A DNA stretch of 64,000 nt from Coxiellaceae bacterium (GCA_029212925.1 JARGOB010000002.1:124001-188000); one strand, 5' to 3'; counted from the stretch's first letter, positions 32,952-42,586 are shown. Notes: generated by a model from the letters alone, not told the origin. Numbers and translations are program-made.

Positions 32952-35147
32952 TCAATCCACCTGCAAAAACCAACGCACCCCTTTTTTCAACTTCAGCTTG
33001 TTTATATCCGGGTATATTTTAGACAAGAAGCGCTGCAGCTGACTGCGATTGGTCGATAAGCACACGACCTCAACATGATAACGATCAGCAATGCGCTCCA
33101 TCAAAGCCGGCATCGGTCCAAAACACTGCACCGCAAACGATGACAATTGCGCTCCAGCAATTTGTTGAATTTTTTGTGCCACATCAAACGCATGTTGCTG
33201 CGATAGATCATTCACTACCCACTTCGCAATATAACTGTAAGGTGGCAATTGCGCTTGTTGTCGCTCAACTAACAATTGTTGTGCAAATTTCTCATAACCA
33301 TCACGCACCAGGCTTTGCAATAAGGCATGATCTGGCTGATGCGTCTGGATGAGCACTTCACCACGATTATTCTCACGACCCGCTCGGCCCGCCACCTGCC
33401 AACACAACTGGCCAATTTGCTCCAACGCCCGAAAATCGGCACTCATTAAGCCATTATCCGCATTGATAATGCCAACCAAACTCATCGCTGGGAAGTGATG
33501 CCCTTTGGCCAGCATTTGAGTGCCTACCAATATTTGTGCTTTTTGATGATGCGCTTGCTGCAATAAGGCTTCCATACTGCCCTTGCCGCGTGTCGTATCG
33601 CGATCCAAGCGTAATACTGTTTGCTCAGGGAATTCTTGCTGCAACATTAATTCAAGCTGCTCAGTACCCAAACCCACCGCACTCATATCACTTTGCTGAC
33701 AGGACGGGCACATTTTTTTTACCACACAGCTAGCACCACAATGATGGCAATACAAACGCGCTGGTCGTGCATGCAATGTCATGTGCGCATCGCAATGATC
33801 ACACTGCTGACTAAAACCGCAATGATGACACATCAACACCGGCGCATAACCGCGACGATTTAAGAAAATTAATACCTGACCATCGCGCTCTAAGTGATAA
33901 CGCATACGCTCTAACAACTGCGGACTCATACCTGCTTTCAAACTTTTATCACGCACATCAACAATTTTCCACTGCGGTAATTCACCGCCTGCCACGCGCT
34001 GATCCAAACGCAATAATTGATATTTTTTACGCTCAACATTCGCTAATGATTCCAACGACGGCGTAGCAGAACCCAACACAATCGGCACGTCACTCATCTT
34101 CGCGCGCATCATTGCCATATCGCGCGCCACATAACGAAAGCCACTGTGCTGCCGGAATGAGCTGTCATGCTCTTCATCAATAATAATTAAACCTAAATCA
34201 GGTAATGGCACAAACAATGCTGATCGGGTTCCAATCACTATTCTTGCATCGCCCGCACGCGCATTAAGCCACGCCTGCATACGTTGACTGTCAGTTAAGG
34301 CCGAATGCAAACATGCGATTGAAACTGAAAAACGCGACTCAAAACGTGCAATGGTCTGTGGCGTTAAACCAATTTCTGGCACTAAAACTAACGCTTGCTT
34401 ACCTTGGTTTAATACCTGTTCGATAGCTTGCAAATACACTTCCGTTTTGCCGCTGCCCGTTACACCTTGCAATAAAAATGCAGTGAAATGTTTTGCCGCA
34501 GCAATCGTATCAACTGCTTTTTTTTGCTGTTGGTTTAAGGTCAAACCGACTTGACGCAACACTTTGTCAGGCGACTTTTTCACCGGTAATTGTTCAGTGA
34601 CCTTTAACCAATTTTTTTCTACAACACGCTTCAACCCTGCACGATCAAAACCGTGTTGACGCAATTGCTGATAACTAATGGCGTGTTCCGATTGCGCTAC
34701 AGCTTGCAATAATTGCATTTGTTTTGGCGCTCGCGTATGACCTAGCGATAATGCCACCTCTCCTTCTGTGGTGATGGCATAAAATGTTTCGGGTTCTTGC
34801 TGCGTCGAACGCCCTTCGCGCAACCATTTTGGTAGCGCATTCGATAACACTTCGCCCACGGGGTAGTGATAATATTCACTGGCCCACGATAATAATTGCA
34901 ATGCATCTTCCGGCAATAATGGTTCTGTATCGAGCACCTCAATAACGGACTTTAACCGTGCCGGTGGGCAATCCGTTTTATCTTTTATCGCTATCACCAC
35001 AGCCACCAACTGACGATGACCAAAAGGCACTTTTACGCGCACACCCGGTCGCACCCAATCTGAGTGAACAACCTCAGCTGGCAATAAATAATCAAATGTG
35101 ATTAATAGCGGTGTTGGCACCGCCACTTCTACGAATTGTTGGTTCAT
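32952..35147 (-). CDS. priA: Primosomal protein N' (replication restart helicase)
   Basis: 731 residues, 3'-5' helicase that reloads the replisome at stalled forks. N-terminal DNA-binding domain (VAVPTPLLITFDYLLP at start), Walker A LLQGVTGSGKTEVYLQAI near 235, DEEH box IIIDEEHDSSFR near 324, and a zinc region near 440-490 with paired CxxC motifs (CHHCGF, CDHCDAH, CHHCGASC, CPSCQQ). Helicase motifs LGTEQLE and GTQMLAKGHHFP near 545 and QVAGRAGRENNRGEV near 590. Full length. Confidence 0.97.
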   Translation of the reverse strand: MNQQFVEVAVPTPLLITFDYLLPAEVVHSDWVRPGVRVKVPFGHRQLVAVVIAIKDKTDCPPARLKSVIEVLDTEPLLPEDALQLLSWASEYYHYPVGEVLSNALPKWLREGRSTQQEPETFYAITTEGEVALSLGHTRAPKQMQLLQAVAQSEHAISYQQLRQHGFDRAGLKRVVEKNWLKVTEQLPVKKSPDKVLRQVGLTLNQQQKKAVDTIAAAKHFTAFLLQGVTGSGKTEVYLQAIEQVLNQGKQALVLVPEIGLTPQTIARFESRFSVSIACLHSALTDSQRMQAWLNARAGDARIVIGTRSALFVPLPDLGLIIIDEEHDSSFRQHSGFRYVARDMAMMRAKMSDVPIVLGSATPSLESLANVERKKYQLLRLDQRVAGGELPQWKIVDVRDKSLKAGMSPQLLERMRYHLERDGQVLIFLNRRGYAPVLMCHHCGFSQQCDHCDAHMTLHARPARLYCHHCGASCVVKKMCPSCQQSDMSAVGLGTEQLELMLQQEFPEQTVLRLDRDTTRGKGSMEALLQQAHHQKAQILVGTQMLAKGHHFPAMSLVGIINADNGLMSADFRALEQIGQLCWQVAGRAGRENNRGEVLIQTHQPDHALLQSLVRDGYEKFAQQLLVERQQAQLPPYSYIAKWVVNDLSQQHAFDVAQKIQQIAGAQLSSFAVQCFGPMPALMERIADRYHVEVVCLSTNRSQLQRFLSKIYPDINKLKLKKGVRWFLQVD

Positions 35148-35323
35148 GAGGCTGAGTGTAACCAGCTATTCCCGCTTAAGCCAGCAGGAATAGCTTTCTG
35201 CTATGATACGTGCACAAAAACAAGTGATTGTGCACTTTTAAGGGGGGTCGCCCATAAATAGATCAATTGATATCGTGATTATGCTACAATTAATGCAGTA
35301 GCAAAGATCACGAGGGTACCAAA

Positions 35324-35566
35324 ATGGCCAAAAAGAAACTAAGACGCTCAAGCACTGAAAATATCATTGGCGGCGTTTGCAGTGGCTTAGGTGAATATTT
35401 TGGCATTAGCCCTGCGCGCTTTCGTCTCGTTTTTTTGATTGCTGCCTTATTCTATGGCGCCGGTTTAGTACTCTATATCATTCTATGGTTCCTCATCCCC
35501 AAAGCCCCAGAGCCTCAATCTGAAGACGAAAAATACCCTGACGATGACACTCCCATTGATAAATAA
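35324..35566 (+). CDS. PspC domain protein
   Basis: 80 residues. KKLRRSSTENIIGGVCSGLGEYFGI is the PspC domain opening, followed by one amphipathic-to-hydrophobic membrane segment (LVFLIAALFYGAGLVLYIILWFLIP). The C-terminal 20 residues are acidic. PspC-type proteins sit in the inner membrane and take part in envelope stress sensing. No pspA or pspB is nearby, so it may act alone. GAGG precedes the ATG at good spacing. Confidence 0.9.
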   Translation: MAKKKLRRSSTENIIGGVCSGLGEYFGISPARFRLVFLIAALFYGAGLVLYIILWFLIPKAPEPQSEDEKYPDDDTPIDK

Positions 35567-35615
35567 CACCGCAATCACTACAATAGCCCTTTTTTAGCGA
35601 ATAGCCGAGGACAGC

Positions 35616-36185
35616 ATGGCCAAGTACAGCACCAATGAATTTCGGGGCGGATTAAAAGTAATGTTAGATGGCGACCCCTGCAGCATTATCGACAATGAAT
35701 TTGTAAAACCAGGCAAAGGCCAAGCATTTAATCGTGTTAAATTGCGCAACCTAAAAACTGGCCGCGTACTAGAGCGCACATTTAAATCGGGTGAATCCAT
35801 TGACGCTGCTGATGTTGTTGAAAGCGACATGCAATATTTATACAATGACGGCGAATCTTGGCACTTTATGCACCCCACCACTTTCGACCAGCACGCACTC
35901 ACTGCAACCGTAATGGGCGATGCTAAAAATTGGGTAAAAGAACAAGACACTTGTGTAGTCACCACATTCAATGGCAACCCGATCAGCATTGATCCCCCTA
36001 ATTTTGTAGAATTAACTGTCACACAAACCGACCCTGGCCTTAAGGGTGACACCGCCAATGGCGGCAGCAAACCTGCCACACTGGAAACCGGCGCTGTCGT
36101 ACGTGTGCCCCTATTTATCAATGAAGGTGAAGTGCTAAAAATTGACACCCGCAATGGTGAATATGTCTCACGAGTAAAGTCATAA
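35616..36185 (+). CDS. efp: Elongation factor P
   Basis: 189 residues. It rescues ribosomes stalled at polyproline stretches. The KOW-like N-terminal domain contains [22 protein letters not shown]. The modified lysine is in this loop at the expected place (Lys34 region, PGKGQA). Two OB domains follow, and the C-terminus has [30 protein letters not shown] precedes the ATG. Directly followed by epmA, whose product lysylates that residue; the pairing is informative. Confidence 0.97.
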   Translation: MAKYSTNEFRGGLKVMLDGDPCSIIDNEFVKPGKGQAFNRVKLRNLKTGRVLERTFKSGESIDAADVVESDMQYLYNDGESWHFMHPTTFDQHALTATVMGDAKNWVKEQDTCVVTTFNGNPISIDPPNFVELTVTQTDPGLKGDTANGGSKPATLETGAVVRVPLFINEGEVLKIDTRNGEYVSRVKS

Positions 36186-37096
36186 ACGCTTTACTCGCAC
36201 GCGCTCAGCTATACCAACAGATACGTGAGTTTTTTGCTGCTCGCGGTGTGCTTGAAGTTGAAACACCTTTATTATGCCAGCATGGTGTGACCGACCCGCA
36301 CATCGACAGCATGCAGTCAGCACAACGTTACCTGCAAACATCTCCTGAATATGCGATGAAACGGCTGCTCGCCGCAGGCAGTGGTGATATATATCAAATC
36401 TGTAAAGCGTTTCGCCAGGATGAAGCTGGCCAATTGCACAATCCCGAGTTTACCCTGCTCGAATGGTATCGCATAGACTTTGACCATCACCAGTTGATGA
36501 ATGAAGTCGAGCAATTAGTCGGTCACATTTTAGCCCTAGAATCATTTAAACGATTAAGCTACGCCAACTGTTTTGAGCAGTACTTGGCCATTAACCCATT
36601 CGATTGCAGCATTGACCAACTGCAACACATCGCCGCACAACAAAATATTCATTGCCAACCAGGCAGCCAACCTAAAACTGTTGATGACTGGTTGCAACTG
36701 TTACTCAGCTGTTGCGTTGAGCCACAATTAGCCAAACTAGGCCCCACTTTCATCTATGATTTCCCGGCAAATCAATCTGCCTTGGCGCAACTAGATCCGA
36801 ACAACCCCACGATCGCTCAACGCTTTGAGTTGTATATAAATGGTGTAGAGCTAGCCAATGGCTTCCATGAACTCACCGATGCAAGACAGCAACGGCAGCG
36901 CTTCGAACAAAACAACCAACAGCGACAGCAACTCGGCAAACCCGTCATCAATATTGATCAGCATCTTATCGACGCCCTAAAACTTGGCATGCCCGCCTGT
37001 GCCGGCGTGGCTCTCGGAATCGATCGTTTATTGATGATGCAATTACAGAGCAAAAATATTGTGGATGTATTGAGCTTTGATTGGAGCCGCGCTTAA
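36182..37096 (+). CDS. epmA: EF-P--(R)-beta-lysine ligase, start codon non-standard or lost
   Basis: LysRS-like enzyme that attaches beta-lysine to EF-P. Conserved segments: VLEVETPLL near the N-terminus, [14 protein letters not shown] (motif 2 approach), [31 protein letters not shown] and the motif-3 segment [12 protein letters not shown]. Homology begins at Asn-Ala-Leu-Leu-Ala-Arg-Ala (36185), well before the first standard start, a GTG at 36248 that falls inside VLEVETP. Between the in-frame TGA at 36158 and 36248 there is no ATG, GTG or TTG. An ATA at 36182 overlaps the efp TAA (ATAA) and is the likeliest initiation point by position. It is about 304 residues from there. Enzymatic core looks intact. 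Confidence 0.88.
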   Translation: MNALLARAQLYQQIREFFAARGVLEVETPLLCQHGVTDPHIDSMQSAQRYLQTSPEYAMKRLLAAGSGDIYQICKAFRQDEAGQLHNPEFTLLEWYRIDFDHHQLMNEVEQLVGHILALESFKRLSYANCFEQYLAINPFDCSIDQLQHIAAQQNIHCQPGSQPKTVDDWLQLLLSCCVEPQLAKLGPTFIYDFPANQSALAQLDPNNPTIAQRFELYINGVELANGFHELTDARQQRQRFEQNNQQRQQLGKPVINIDQHLIDALKLGMPACAGVALGIDRLLMMQLQSKNIVDVLSFDWSRA

Positions 37097-37136
37097 TATA
37101 TACTAAACTTGGTTTCCATTCACAGGGAGGTTTTGC

Positions 37137-37592
37137 ATGGGAAAATTTACACGACCAGGTAATGTAACAACAGCCATTCAACTGCTTTATATTACGCTAA
37201 TCATTTCTTTTGTCTGCGGCATCATTAATGTCATTAAAATGCACAGCAACCCAGCTGTCGGACCTGCTGGTTTAGGCATTGGCCCAATGGTTGCTATTTT
37301 AATTGTCAGCTTAGTTATATTTTGGTTCTTATACTTCCACATCAGTCGTGGTCGCAATTGGGCTCGAATTATTTATTTGATCCTGTTTATACTGGGCATA
37401 CTAAGCACAGGTTGGCATTTGAAAATGTATCTTTCGCAAGGCATGTTAATTTCACTCGCCACATTAGTAAATTATGTACTAGGTATTGTTGCCCTAGTAT
37501 TACTATTTACCTCAGAAAGTAATACTTGGTTTAAAACACCGAATAAACCAACCAATGCACCTGAGGACAGCGATGAACCCAACCCCTCCTAA
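37137..37592 (+). CDS. Four-TM membrane protein, one copy of a local module
   Basis: 151 residues with four hydrophobic segments. It carries the module shared with the next two genes: a V-T-T-A-I-Q-L-L opening, then SRGRNWARIIYLILFILG near residue 75 and LGIVALVLLFTSESNTWF near 112-130. GGGAGG lies seven nt before the ATG. The stop overlaps the next start by 20 nt. No known function; the NWAR plus LLF-x-x-x-S-N-x-WF signature is useful for searching. Confidence 0.8.
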   Translation: MGKFTRPGNVTTAIQLLYITLIISFVCGIINVIKMHSNPAVGPAGLGIGPMVAILIVSLVIFWFLYFHISRGRNWARIIYLILFILGILSTGWHLKMYLSQGMLISLATLVNYVLGIVALVLLFTSESNTWFKTPNKPTNAPEDSDEPNPS

Positions 37593-38412
37593 ATCAGTAG
37601 GGGTTGCAACCCAGCTAATAGGATTTTCAATTCTGTTAGCACTAGTTATCAATTTAACTAGTTATGTTGGCCATAAAGTAGTAGCTGCACCTGCCATACA
37701 GCTAATAGATATAACCGGTTTCGCCACGCTGTCTGATACCGTCAGCTACTTCATCATTATGGTGCTGTGCGCCTATTTCATTTATCAACGACAAAATTGG
37801 GCTCGGCTACTACTGGTTTTTTATCTGTGTTTTCGTTTGTCGCTACACTACCTCACCCATTCCACCGAAGCACTAGACGTGCTACTTGAAGTCATGATTT
37901 TAGTGTATTGGGCGCTGCTCATTATAGCTATCACATTGTTGTTTTCCCCTGGAGTTAATGCATGGTTCAAGGGGACACCAGCTTGCGCCCCGCAAACAAC
38001 CAAACGCCCCAAGGCGGTCAATACTGCACTACTTATACTGATATTGGGTATCGTCGTTTTTATTATCATAAACGCTATTGCTTATATGTATTTTCGCTAT
38101 GAAAAAGCTAACGCCATACCGATACCTTTCAATAGCACCATTTCTTTAATAATCGACACCCCCATTCATTTAATTATTATGATACCTATTTTGATTGCAC
38201 TCAGTTATAGAAAAAATTGGGCACGCATTATTTTAATTATCTACGTTTTCGCCAGAATTCTGTTCCACTTTTATAGCGGCCCTCTGGTTGCGTACACGCC
38301 ATCATTTGAATTTTTGGTACTGCTATTTTTCGCCTTGAATATTATTGCACTCACCTTATTGTTTTGCCCTGAAAGCAACCGATGGTTTCATGTATGCCAA
38401 AAACCAACATAG
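37573..38412 (+). CDS. Eight-TM membrane protein, two copies of the module
   Basis: 279 residues from the ATG at 37573 with GAGGA upstream. The two halves repeat each other: QRQNWARLLLVFYLCFRLSLH then IIAITLLFSPGVNAWF, and YRKNWARIILIIYVFARILFH then IIALTLLFCPESNRWF. Each half has about four membrane segments. Clearly paralogous to its neighbours on both sides, overlapping both. Unknown function; inner-membrane location is certain enough from hydrophobicity. Confidence 0.8.
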   Translation: MNPTPPKSVGVATQLIGFSILLALVINLTSYVGHKVVAAPAIQLIDITGFATLSDTVSYFIIMVLCAYFIYQRQNWARLLLVFYLCFRLSLHYLTHSTEALDVLLEVMILVYWALLIIAITLLFSPGVNAWFKGTPACAPQTTKRPKAVNTALLILILGIVVFIIINAIAYMYFRYEKANAIPIPFNSTISLIIDTPIHLIIMIPILIALSYRKNWARIILIIYVFARILFHFYSGPLVAYTPSFEFLVLLFFALNIIALTLLFCPESNRWFHVCQKPT

Positions 38413-39314
38413 CGATTACACCACCGAAAACAATCAAAGTAGCCACTCAGTTATTGTGGCTAAACATGATTGCTGCATTTTTATCTATCACGAGTTGTTA
38501 CGTAGCCTATAAAATAGCGGGCATAGAACCAGAAACTTATTACCCGTTTAGCGGCCTCAATTTATTGCTGGATTCAATTATATATTTTACAGTTGTTGGT
38601 TTATGCATCTACAATATCATTCGTGCGAAAAATTGGGCACGATGGCTCTACGTGATTTACGTCTGTGCTCATATGGGATTAAACCTGTATACACACACAT
38701 TATTTGGCGCCACGATGATAGTGGATATATTTGTTGTGACCTATTTAAGCTTGCGCACGATCAGCATCACCTTACTTTTCACTCCCGACAGCAATCGCTG
38801 GTTTAGAGGTGAAGAGCAGCTGCCGCCATTGAGTAATACTGAGCAAAACCAACAAAAACGCCCAACCATTGTTTCACTCGCCCTGCAATTACAATGGATT
38901 AATATGGCTATCTTCATTGCCGGCGCTATTTTGGCTTGTTTTTTTTACCGCAACATCAATCAGCCTTTGTGGACGCTATCAACCAATAGCACTATTGAAG
39001 TACTCATTGATACCCCCATCCATCTTTGCATTATGACCATTATATTAATCGCACTGTATTGCCAGAAGGGTTGGGCGCGCACTGCGTTTTTATTCTATTT
39101 TATTTATCGACTTTTATTTCATTTTTACACGATAAGCGATCTTAGATACCCAGATACTATTGAAGCGGCCGTATTCGCATTTTTTATTTTGAATTTTATC
39201 AGTTTAACCTTATTATACTGCCCGAGCAGTAACCGATGGCTGCACCAAGCCATCAACCCAAAAAATGCTAAACGCTCAGACTTAAGGCATCGAAATGATG
39301 ATCACACAAAATGA
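38394..39314 (+). CDS. Eight-TM membrane protein, two copies of the module
   Basis: About 306 residues. The start may be the ATG at 38394 or at 38382; both overlap the previous gene. Two modules again: RAKNWARWLYVIYVCAHMGL with ISITLLFTPDSNRWF, and CQKGWARTAFLFYFIYRLLF with ISLTLLYCPSSNRWL. A hydrophilic linker (EEQLPPLSNTEQNQQKRP) separates them and a polar tail follows. It contributes the last two of five modules in the tandem set. Unknown function. Confidence 0.8.
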   Translation: MPKTNIAITPPKTIKVATQLLWLNMIAAFLSITSCYVAYKIAGIEPETYYPFSGLNLLLDSIIYFTVVGLCIYNIIRAKNWARWLYVIYVCAHMGLNLYTHTLFGATMIVDIFVVTYLSLRTISITLLFTPDSNRWFRGEEQLPPLSNTEQNQQKRPTIVSLALQLQWINMAIFIAGAILACFFYRNINQPLWTLSTNSTIEVLIDTPIHLCIMTIILIALYCQKGWARTAFLFYFIYRLLFHFYTISDLRYPDTIEAAVFAFFILNFISLTLLYCPSSNRWLHQAINPKNAKRSDLRHRNDDHTK

Positions 39315-39334
39315 ACGGCGTGGCGTATAGCTAA

Positions 39335-39673
39335 ATGAAATATTTATTGATTATATTCTCAATCGTAGCAACACAAACCGCTTTAGCTAATACAGTGATG
39401 CTAACCATCACCAACAACACCAATACGGACTTTACAGCCAAAACTCGCTTTGGCCAGGCACTTGGGCGTGTTACACGTGAAAAGCCTGTCATCATTCAAG
39501 CACCATTTCTACCCTTCCCAAAATACGCGGTATCTTTAGTCGGGGATAATGGCTTTAACGCTGCAATTATTAATACGGGTGATGGCCCATACTGCAGCAC
39601 ACAGTTCACTTATCACCATTGCCAATTTAAACACGTCAGCTTCGACTCAGCGAATTTAACCATTAGCTCTTGA
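39335..39673 (+). CDS. Small exported hypothetical protein
   Basis: 112 residues with a signal peptide (MKYLLIIFSIVATQTALA, cleavage likely after ALA). The mature part is strand-rich and has two Cys near its end (PYCSTQF and HHCQF) that could form a disulfide. No family recognised. It follows the membrane-protein set by 20 bp and may be its last gene. Its 3' end overlaps convergent psd by 11 bp. Confidence 0.7.
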   Translation: MKYLLIIFSIVATQTALANTVMLTITNNTNTDFTAKTRFGQALGRVTREKPVIIQAPFLPFPKYAVSLVGDNGFNAAIINTGDGPYCSTQFTYHHCQFKHVSFDSANLTISS

Positions 39674-40559
39674 AAGCACCAATAACTTGCCCCATTTCTA
39701 ATGGCGTGTCTGTTTGCAGCTGCGGCAACCATGAAAAATCAGGATGCTCAGTTAATATAATAACCGTTGAACCCATATTAAACCGACCCAATTCATCGCC
39801 TTGTGCTAGCTTCACAGCACCATCATCATACTGCCAATGTGACGGCTGATTGCTATGATTCGCATTCACCACACCATGCCATACCAACTCCATATTACCG
39901 ACCAGCATAGCGCCAACTAGAATCATAGCAACACGCCCATGCTTGGTTTCAAATAAACAGACGGTACGCTCATTGCGGCTAAACAAACCGGGTATGCCTG
40001 CCACGGCTTGCTGATTAACTGAAAATAACTTTCCTGGCACATAGTTCATAGCACGCAATGTGCCAGTCACTGGCATATGAATACGATGATAATCACGCGG
40101 TGATAAATAGGCCGTCATAAATGCACCCTGCTGAAAAGAATGCGTCCAATCATTACCGATACCTAACAACGCCTCAATCGTATAGTCACAACCTTTCGCC
40201 TGTAAAATCGTACCGCGCTGTATCATTCCATGCGCACTGATCGCACCATCAACGGGCGATATCATTTGCTGACTCGCACTAGCTTGAATTGGTCGCACAC
40301 CCGGCTTTAGCTCACGTGTGAAAAACTGGTTAAAGGTAGCATACTGCTCTATATCAGGTTGCTTAGCTTGTTGCATGTCCACTGTAAAGTGCTTAACAAA
40401 CCAACGGATAAAAGCTGTCGTCAATGTGCCCATCTTCATACGGGTCAATTTAGCGACACACTTAGTTAATAATTTCTGTGGCACGATATATTGCACAAAT
40501 AACACCCGGCGGTATCCTTTTATTAAATAATGACCAGTCATTATATGATGCAAAATCAC
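39663..40559 (-). CDS. psd: Phosphatidylserine decarboxylase proenzyme
   Basis: 298 residues; makes phosphatidylethanolamine at the inner membrane. The family order is intact: FNQFFTRELKPGVRPI near 85, SPVDGAISAHG with catalytic Asp, YLSPRDYHRIHMPVTG near 152, GKLFSVN, RNERTVCLFET, VGAMLVGNMELVW, and the self-cleavage site RFNMGSTVI near 266. The usual LGST is MGST here; Ser, which becomes the pyruvoyl group, is kept. The precise start is uncertain: 40559 and an ATG 18 nt downstream are both possible. Confidence 0.96.
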   Translation of the reverse strand: MILHHIMTGHYLIKGYRRVLFVQYIVPQKLLTKCVAKLTRMKMGTLTTAFIRWFVKHFTVDMQQAKQPDIEQYATFNQFFTRELKPGVRPIQASASQQMISPVDGAISAHGMIQRGTILQAKGCDYTIEALLGIGNDWTHSFQQGAFMTAYLSPRDYHRIHMPVTGTLRAMNYVPGKLFSVNQQAVAGIPGLFSRNERTVCLFETKHGRVAMILVGAMLVGNMELVWHGVVNANHSNQPSHWQYDDGAVKLAQGDELGRFNMGSTVIILTEHPDFSWLPQLQTDTPLEMGQVIGAFKS

Positions 40560-40582
40560 TTGATGCCATATAAAATGATGTG

Positions 40583-41653
40583 ATGAATATTTATTTAGTC
40601 GGAGGCGCCGTACGCGACAGCTTGCTGGGACGTCCCGTTAATGAACGCGATTGGGTAGTGGTTGGCAGCAATGTTGACGACATGGTAGCACGTGGCTTTA
40701 AACCGGTCGGGAAAGATTTCCCTGTGTTTTTACATCCAGACAGCAAAGAAGAATACGCATTAGCACGCACAGAAAAAAAAGTCGCGCTGGGCTATAAGGG
40801 CTTTGAATTTTATGCCAACCCAGATGTGACATTAGAGCAAGACCTGATGCGGCGCGACCTAACAATTAACGCCATCGCACAAGACAAAGACGGCACACTC
40901 ATCGACCCTTATCATGGCCAACAAGATATCGACCAACGCGTATTGCGCCATGTCTCTACAGCATTTAGTGAAGACCCGGTGCGCATCTTACGCTTAGCAC
41001 GTTTCCATGCACGCTTCCCAGACTTCACCATTGCGGACGAAACCATAGTCTTAATGAAAACCATGGTTAACAACGGCGAAGTGGATGCCTTGGTACCAGA
41101 ACGTGTCTGGGCTGAGTGCTATAAAGCTTTGCAGGAAACAGAACCACTGCGCTTTTTCCAGCTACTCGATAAAATCAATGCACTTGAAAAGGTGATGCCG
41201 GGCCTGCAATTAACCACACAAAACAGCCAGGCGTTAATTAAAGCCTGCATACTGAGTCAAAACCCAGCGGTACGCTTTGCTAGCTTTTGTCACACACTCA
41301 ATGAAGACCACAGCAAAAATTTAATTAACCGCATCAAACTCCCAAAGCCTTTTAGTGAATTGATGCTGCTCACGGTACGTCAATTAGCTTGCTATCAACA
41401 AGACTCATTAACAGCAGAGCAAGTATTCGCGCTATTAAAAAGCTGCGACGCCATACGCCGGCCTGAACGCTTTTTTGAATTTATTGATGTGGCACGCGCC
41501 TGCAGTGACAGCATGGATCATCGCAACACGTTAACTGCAGCGTTACATGCCGTGCAACAAGTGAATATCCAACCACTATTAGATAAAGGCTTGCAAGGCA
41601 GAGAACTGGCATATGCTATTGATCAATTGCGCTTAGCCGCTTTGCAAACTTAA
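40583..41653 (+). CDS. cca: tRNA nucleotidyltransferase (CCA-adding)
   Basis: 356 residues. It adds or repairs the 3' CCA of tRNAs. YLVGGAVRDSLLGRPVNERDWVVVG at the start holds the GGxVRD nucleotidyltransferase motif and the catalytic acidic residues. KDFPVFLHPDSKEEYALARTEKK, LMRRDLTINAIAQD and ILRLARFHARFP follow. Shorter than the 412-residue E. coli enzyme, and no HD phosphohydrolase motif is visible in the C-terminal part. The ATG at 40583 is chosen over a GTG three bases earlier. The 3' end overlaps the convergent phosphotransferase gene by 21 bp. Confidence 0.95.
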   Translation: MNIYLVGGAVRDSLLGRPVNERDWVVVGSNVDDMVARGFKPVGKDFPVFLHPDSKEEYALARTEKKVALGYKGFEFYANPDVTLEQDLMRRDLTINAIAQDKDGTLIDPYHGQQDIDQRVLRHVSTAFSEDPVRILRLARFHARFPDFTIADETIVLMKTMVNNGEVDALVPERVWAECYKALQETEPLRFFQLLDKINALEKVMPGLQLTTQNSQALIKACILSQNPAVRFASFCHTLNEDHSKNLINRIKLPKPFSELMLLTVRQLACYQQDSLTAEQVFALLKSCDAIRRPERFFEFIDVARACSDSMDHRNTLTAALHAVQQVNIQPLLDKGLQGRELAYAIDQLRLAALQT

Positions 41654-42586
41654 GAAGGTTCGCAAACAACCAGCAATAGCGCCGCGCTTTGCATCGCCTA
41701 TCGCACAATATAAACGCTCATAGGCCAATGCCGCATACGCTCCACTTAACTGGGTGGCTAAATCAAAAGCGGATAATAATTCATCCTCACTCAACACATC
41801 ACGCCAGGACTTAATCGCTTGCAACCGCAATGAGGCGTAAGCTTCACTGTCTGTCGATATCTGATGAAAATGCTTCAGGTTCCATAAGCAGCCATTCAAT
41901 GAGAAAAATGGGTGCGTTACAACAACTTCACCCCAATCAATAATACAGATTGTTTGCGAGGACTGATCGAATAACATATTATTGTCGTGCAAATCACAAT
42001 GGTCCAAAGTTTGTGGAATAGCATAGCCTTCTAGTTTTTCACATAACTCTACACACTGCGGCATCAGATGTTTTAATTGCTCAACTTCTTTTGGCTTTAA
42101 ACCATCATTAAGCAATAATGCCTCATGATTAATTAGCTCTTCATATAAAGCAGGAAATACATTCAAACGCCAATCAGGAATACCCAGAGCAAATAGTTGG
42201 TCTATTTTATTTTCGAAGGTTCTTTGTATAGCTGTATATTCCGATAAACCAGCAGCAACTAAAGGCACTTCTATTTGATCATCACACCATTGCCTTAAAG
42301 AAATATCACCACACGACCTCATCATAAAACAATGCAACGTATCATTACTCGCTATCACTTCTGGCACAACCGCACCACAATTATCACGGAGCAATTGAAT
42401 AGTCGCCGCCTCCAGCGCTAAGATTTCAGGCACTTGCTTAAGGTAAATCACGCCACTATTGGTATTCAGCCGATAAACACATGACCATGCAGGATCTACT
42501 ACAAGCTCCGGATTAGCATCAACGATATAACCAGCCGCCGTTAAAGTTTCGTAGGCCCAATTAAAAATATCTTCTTTACTTTTCAT
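41633..42586 (-). CDS. Phosphotransferase family protein (APH/choline-kinase fold)
   Basis: 317 residues. Brenner motif LDHCDLHDNNMLFD near residue 194 and the metal-binding IIDWGEVVVTHPFFSL near 218 identify the aminoglycoside phosphotransferase-like fold. The first position of the usual HGD is changed to HCD. The N-terminal lobe has VIYLKQVP with the ATP-binding Lys. Substrate unknown; these kinases act on small hydroxyl compounds or antibiotics. A housekeeping kinase is as likely as a resistance gene. Confidence 0.85.
   Translation of the reverse strand: MKSKEDIFNWAYETLTAAGYIVDANPELVVDPAWSCVYRLNTNSGVIYLKQVPEILALEAATIQLLRDNCGAVVPEVIASNDTLHCFMMRSCGDISLRQWCDDQIEVPLVAAGLSEYTAIQRTFENKIDQLFALGIPDWRLNVFPALYEELINHEALLLNDGLKPKEVEQLKHLMPQCVELCEKLEGYAIPQTLDHCDLHDNNMLFDQSSQTICIIDWGEVVVTHPFFSLNGCLWNLKHFHQISTDSEAYASLRLQAIKSWRDVLSEDELLSAFDLATQLSGAYAALAYERLYCAIGDAKRGAIAGCLRTFLSLQSG

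Noticed and set aside
35594..36154. 186-codon minus-strand frame opposite efp
   Set aside because: Complete antisense to elongation factor P, which has a full family match and ribosome binding site. Composition is a shadow of the efp codons.
41633..42586. Aminoglycoside resistance kinase
   Set aside because: The fold fits, but nothing in the sequence points to an antibiotic substrate and the neighbourhood is housekeeping. Left as phosphotransferase of unknown substrate.
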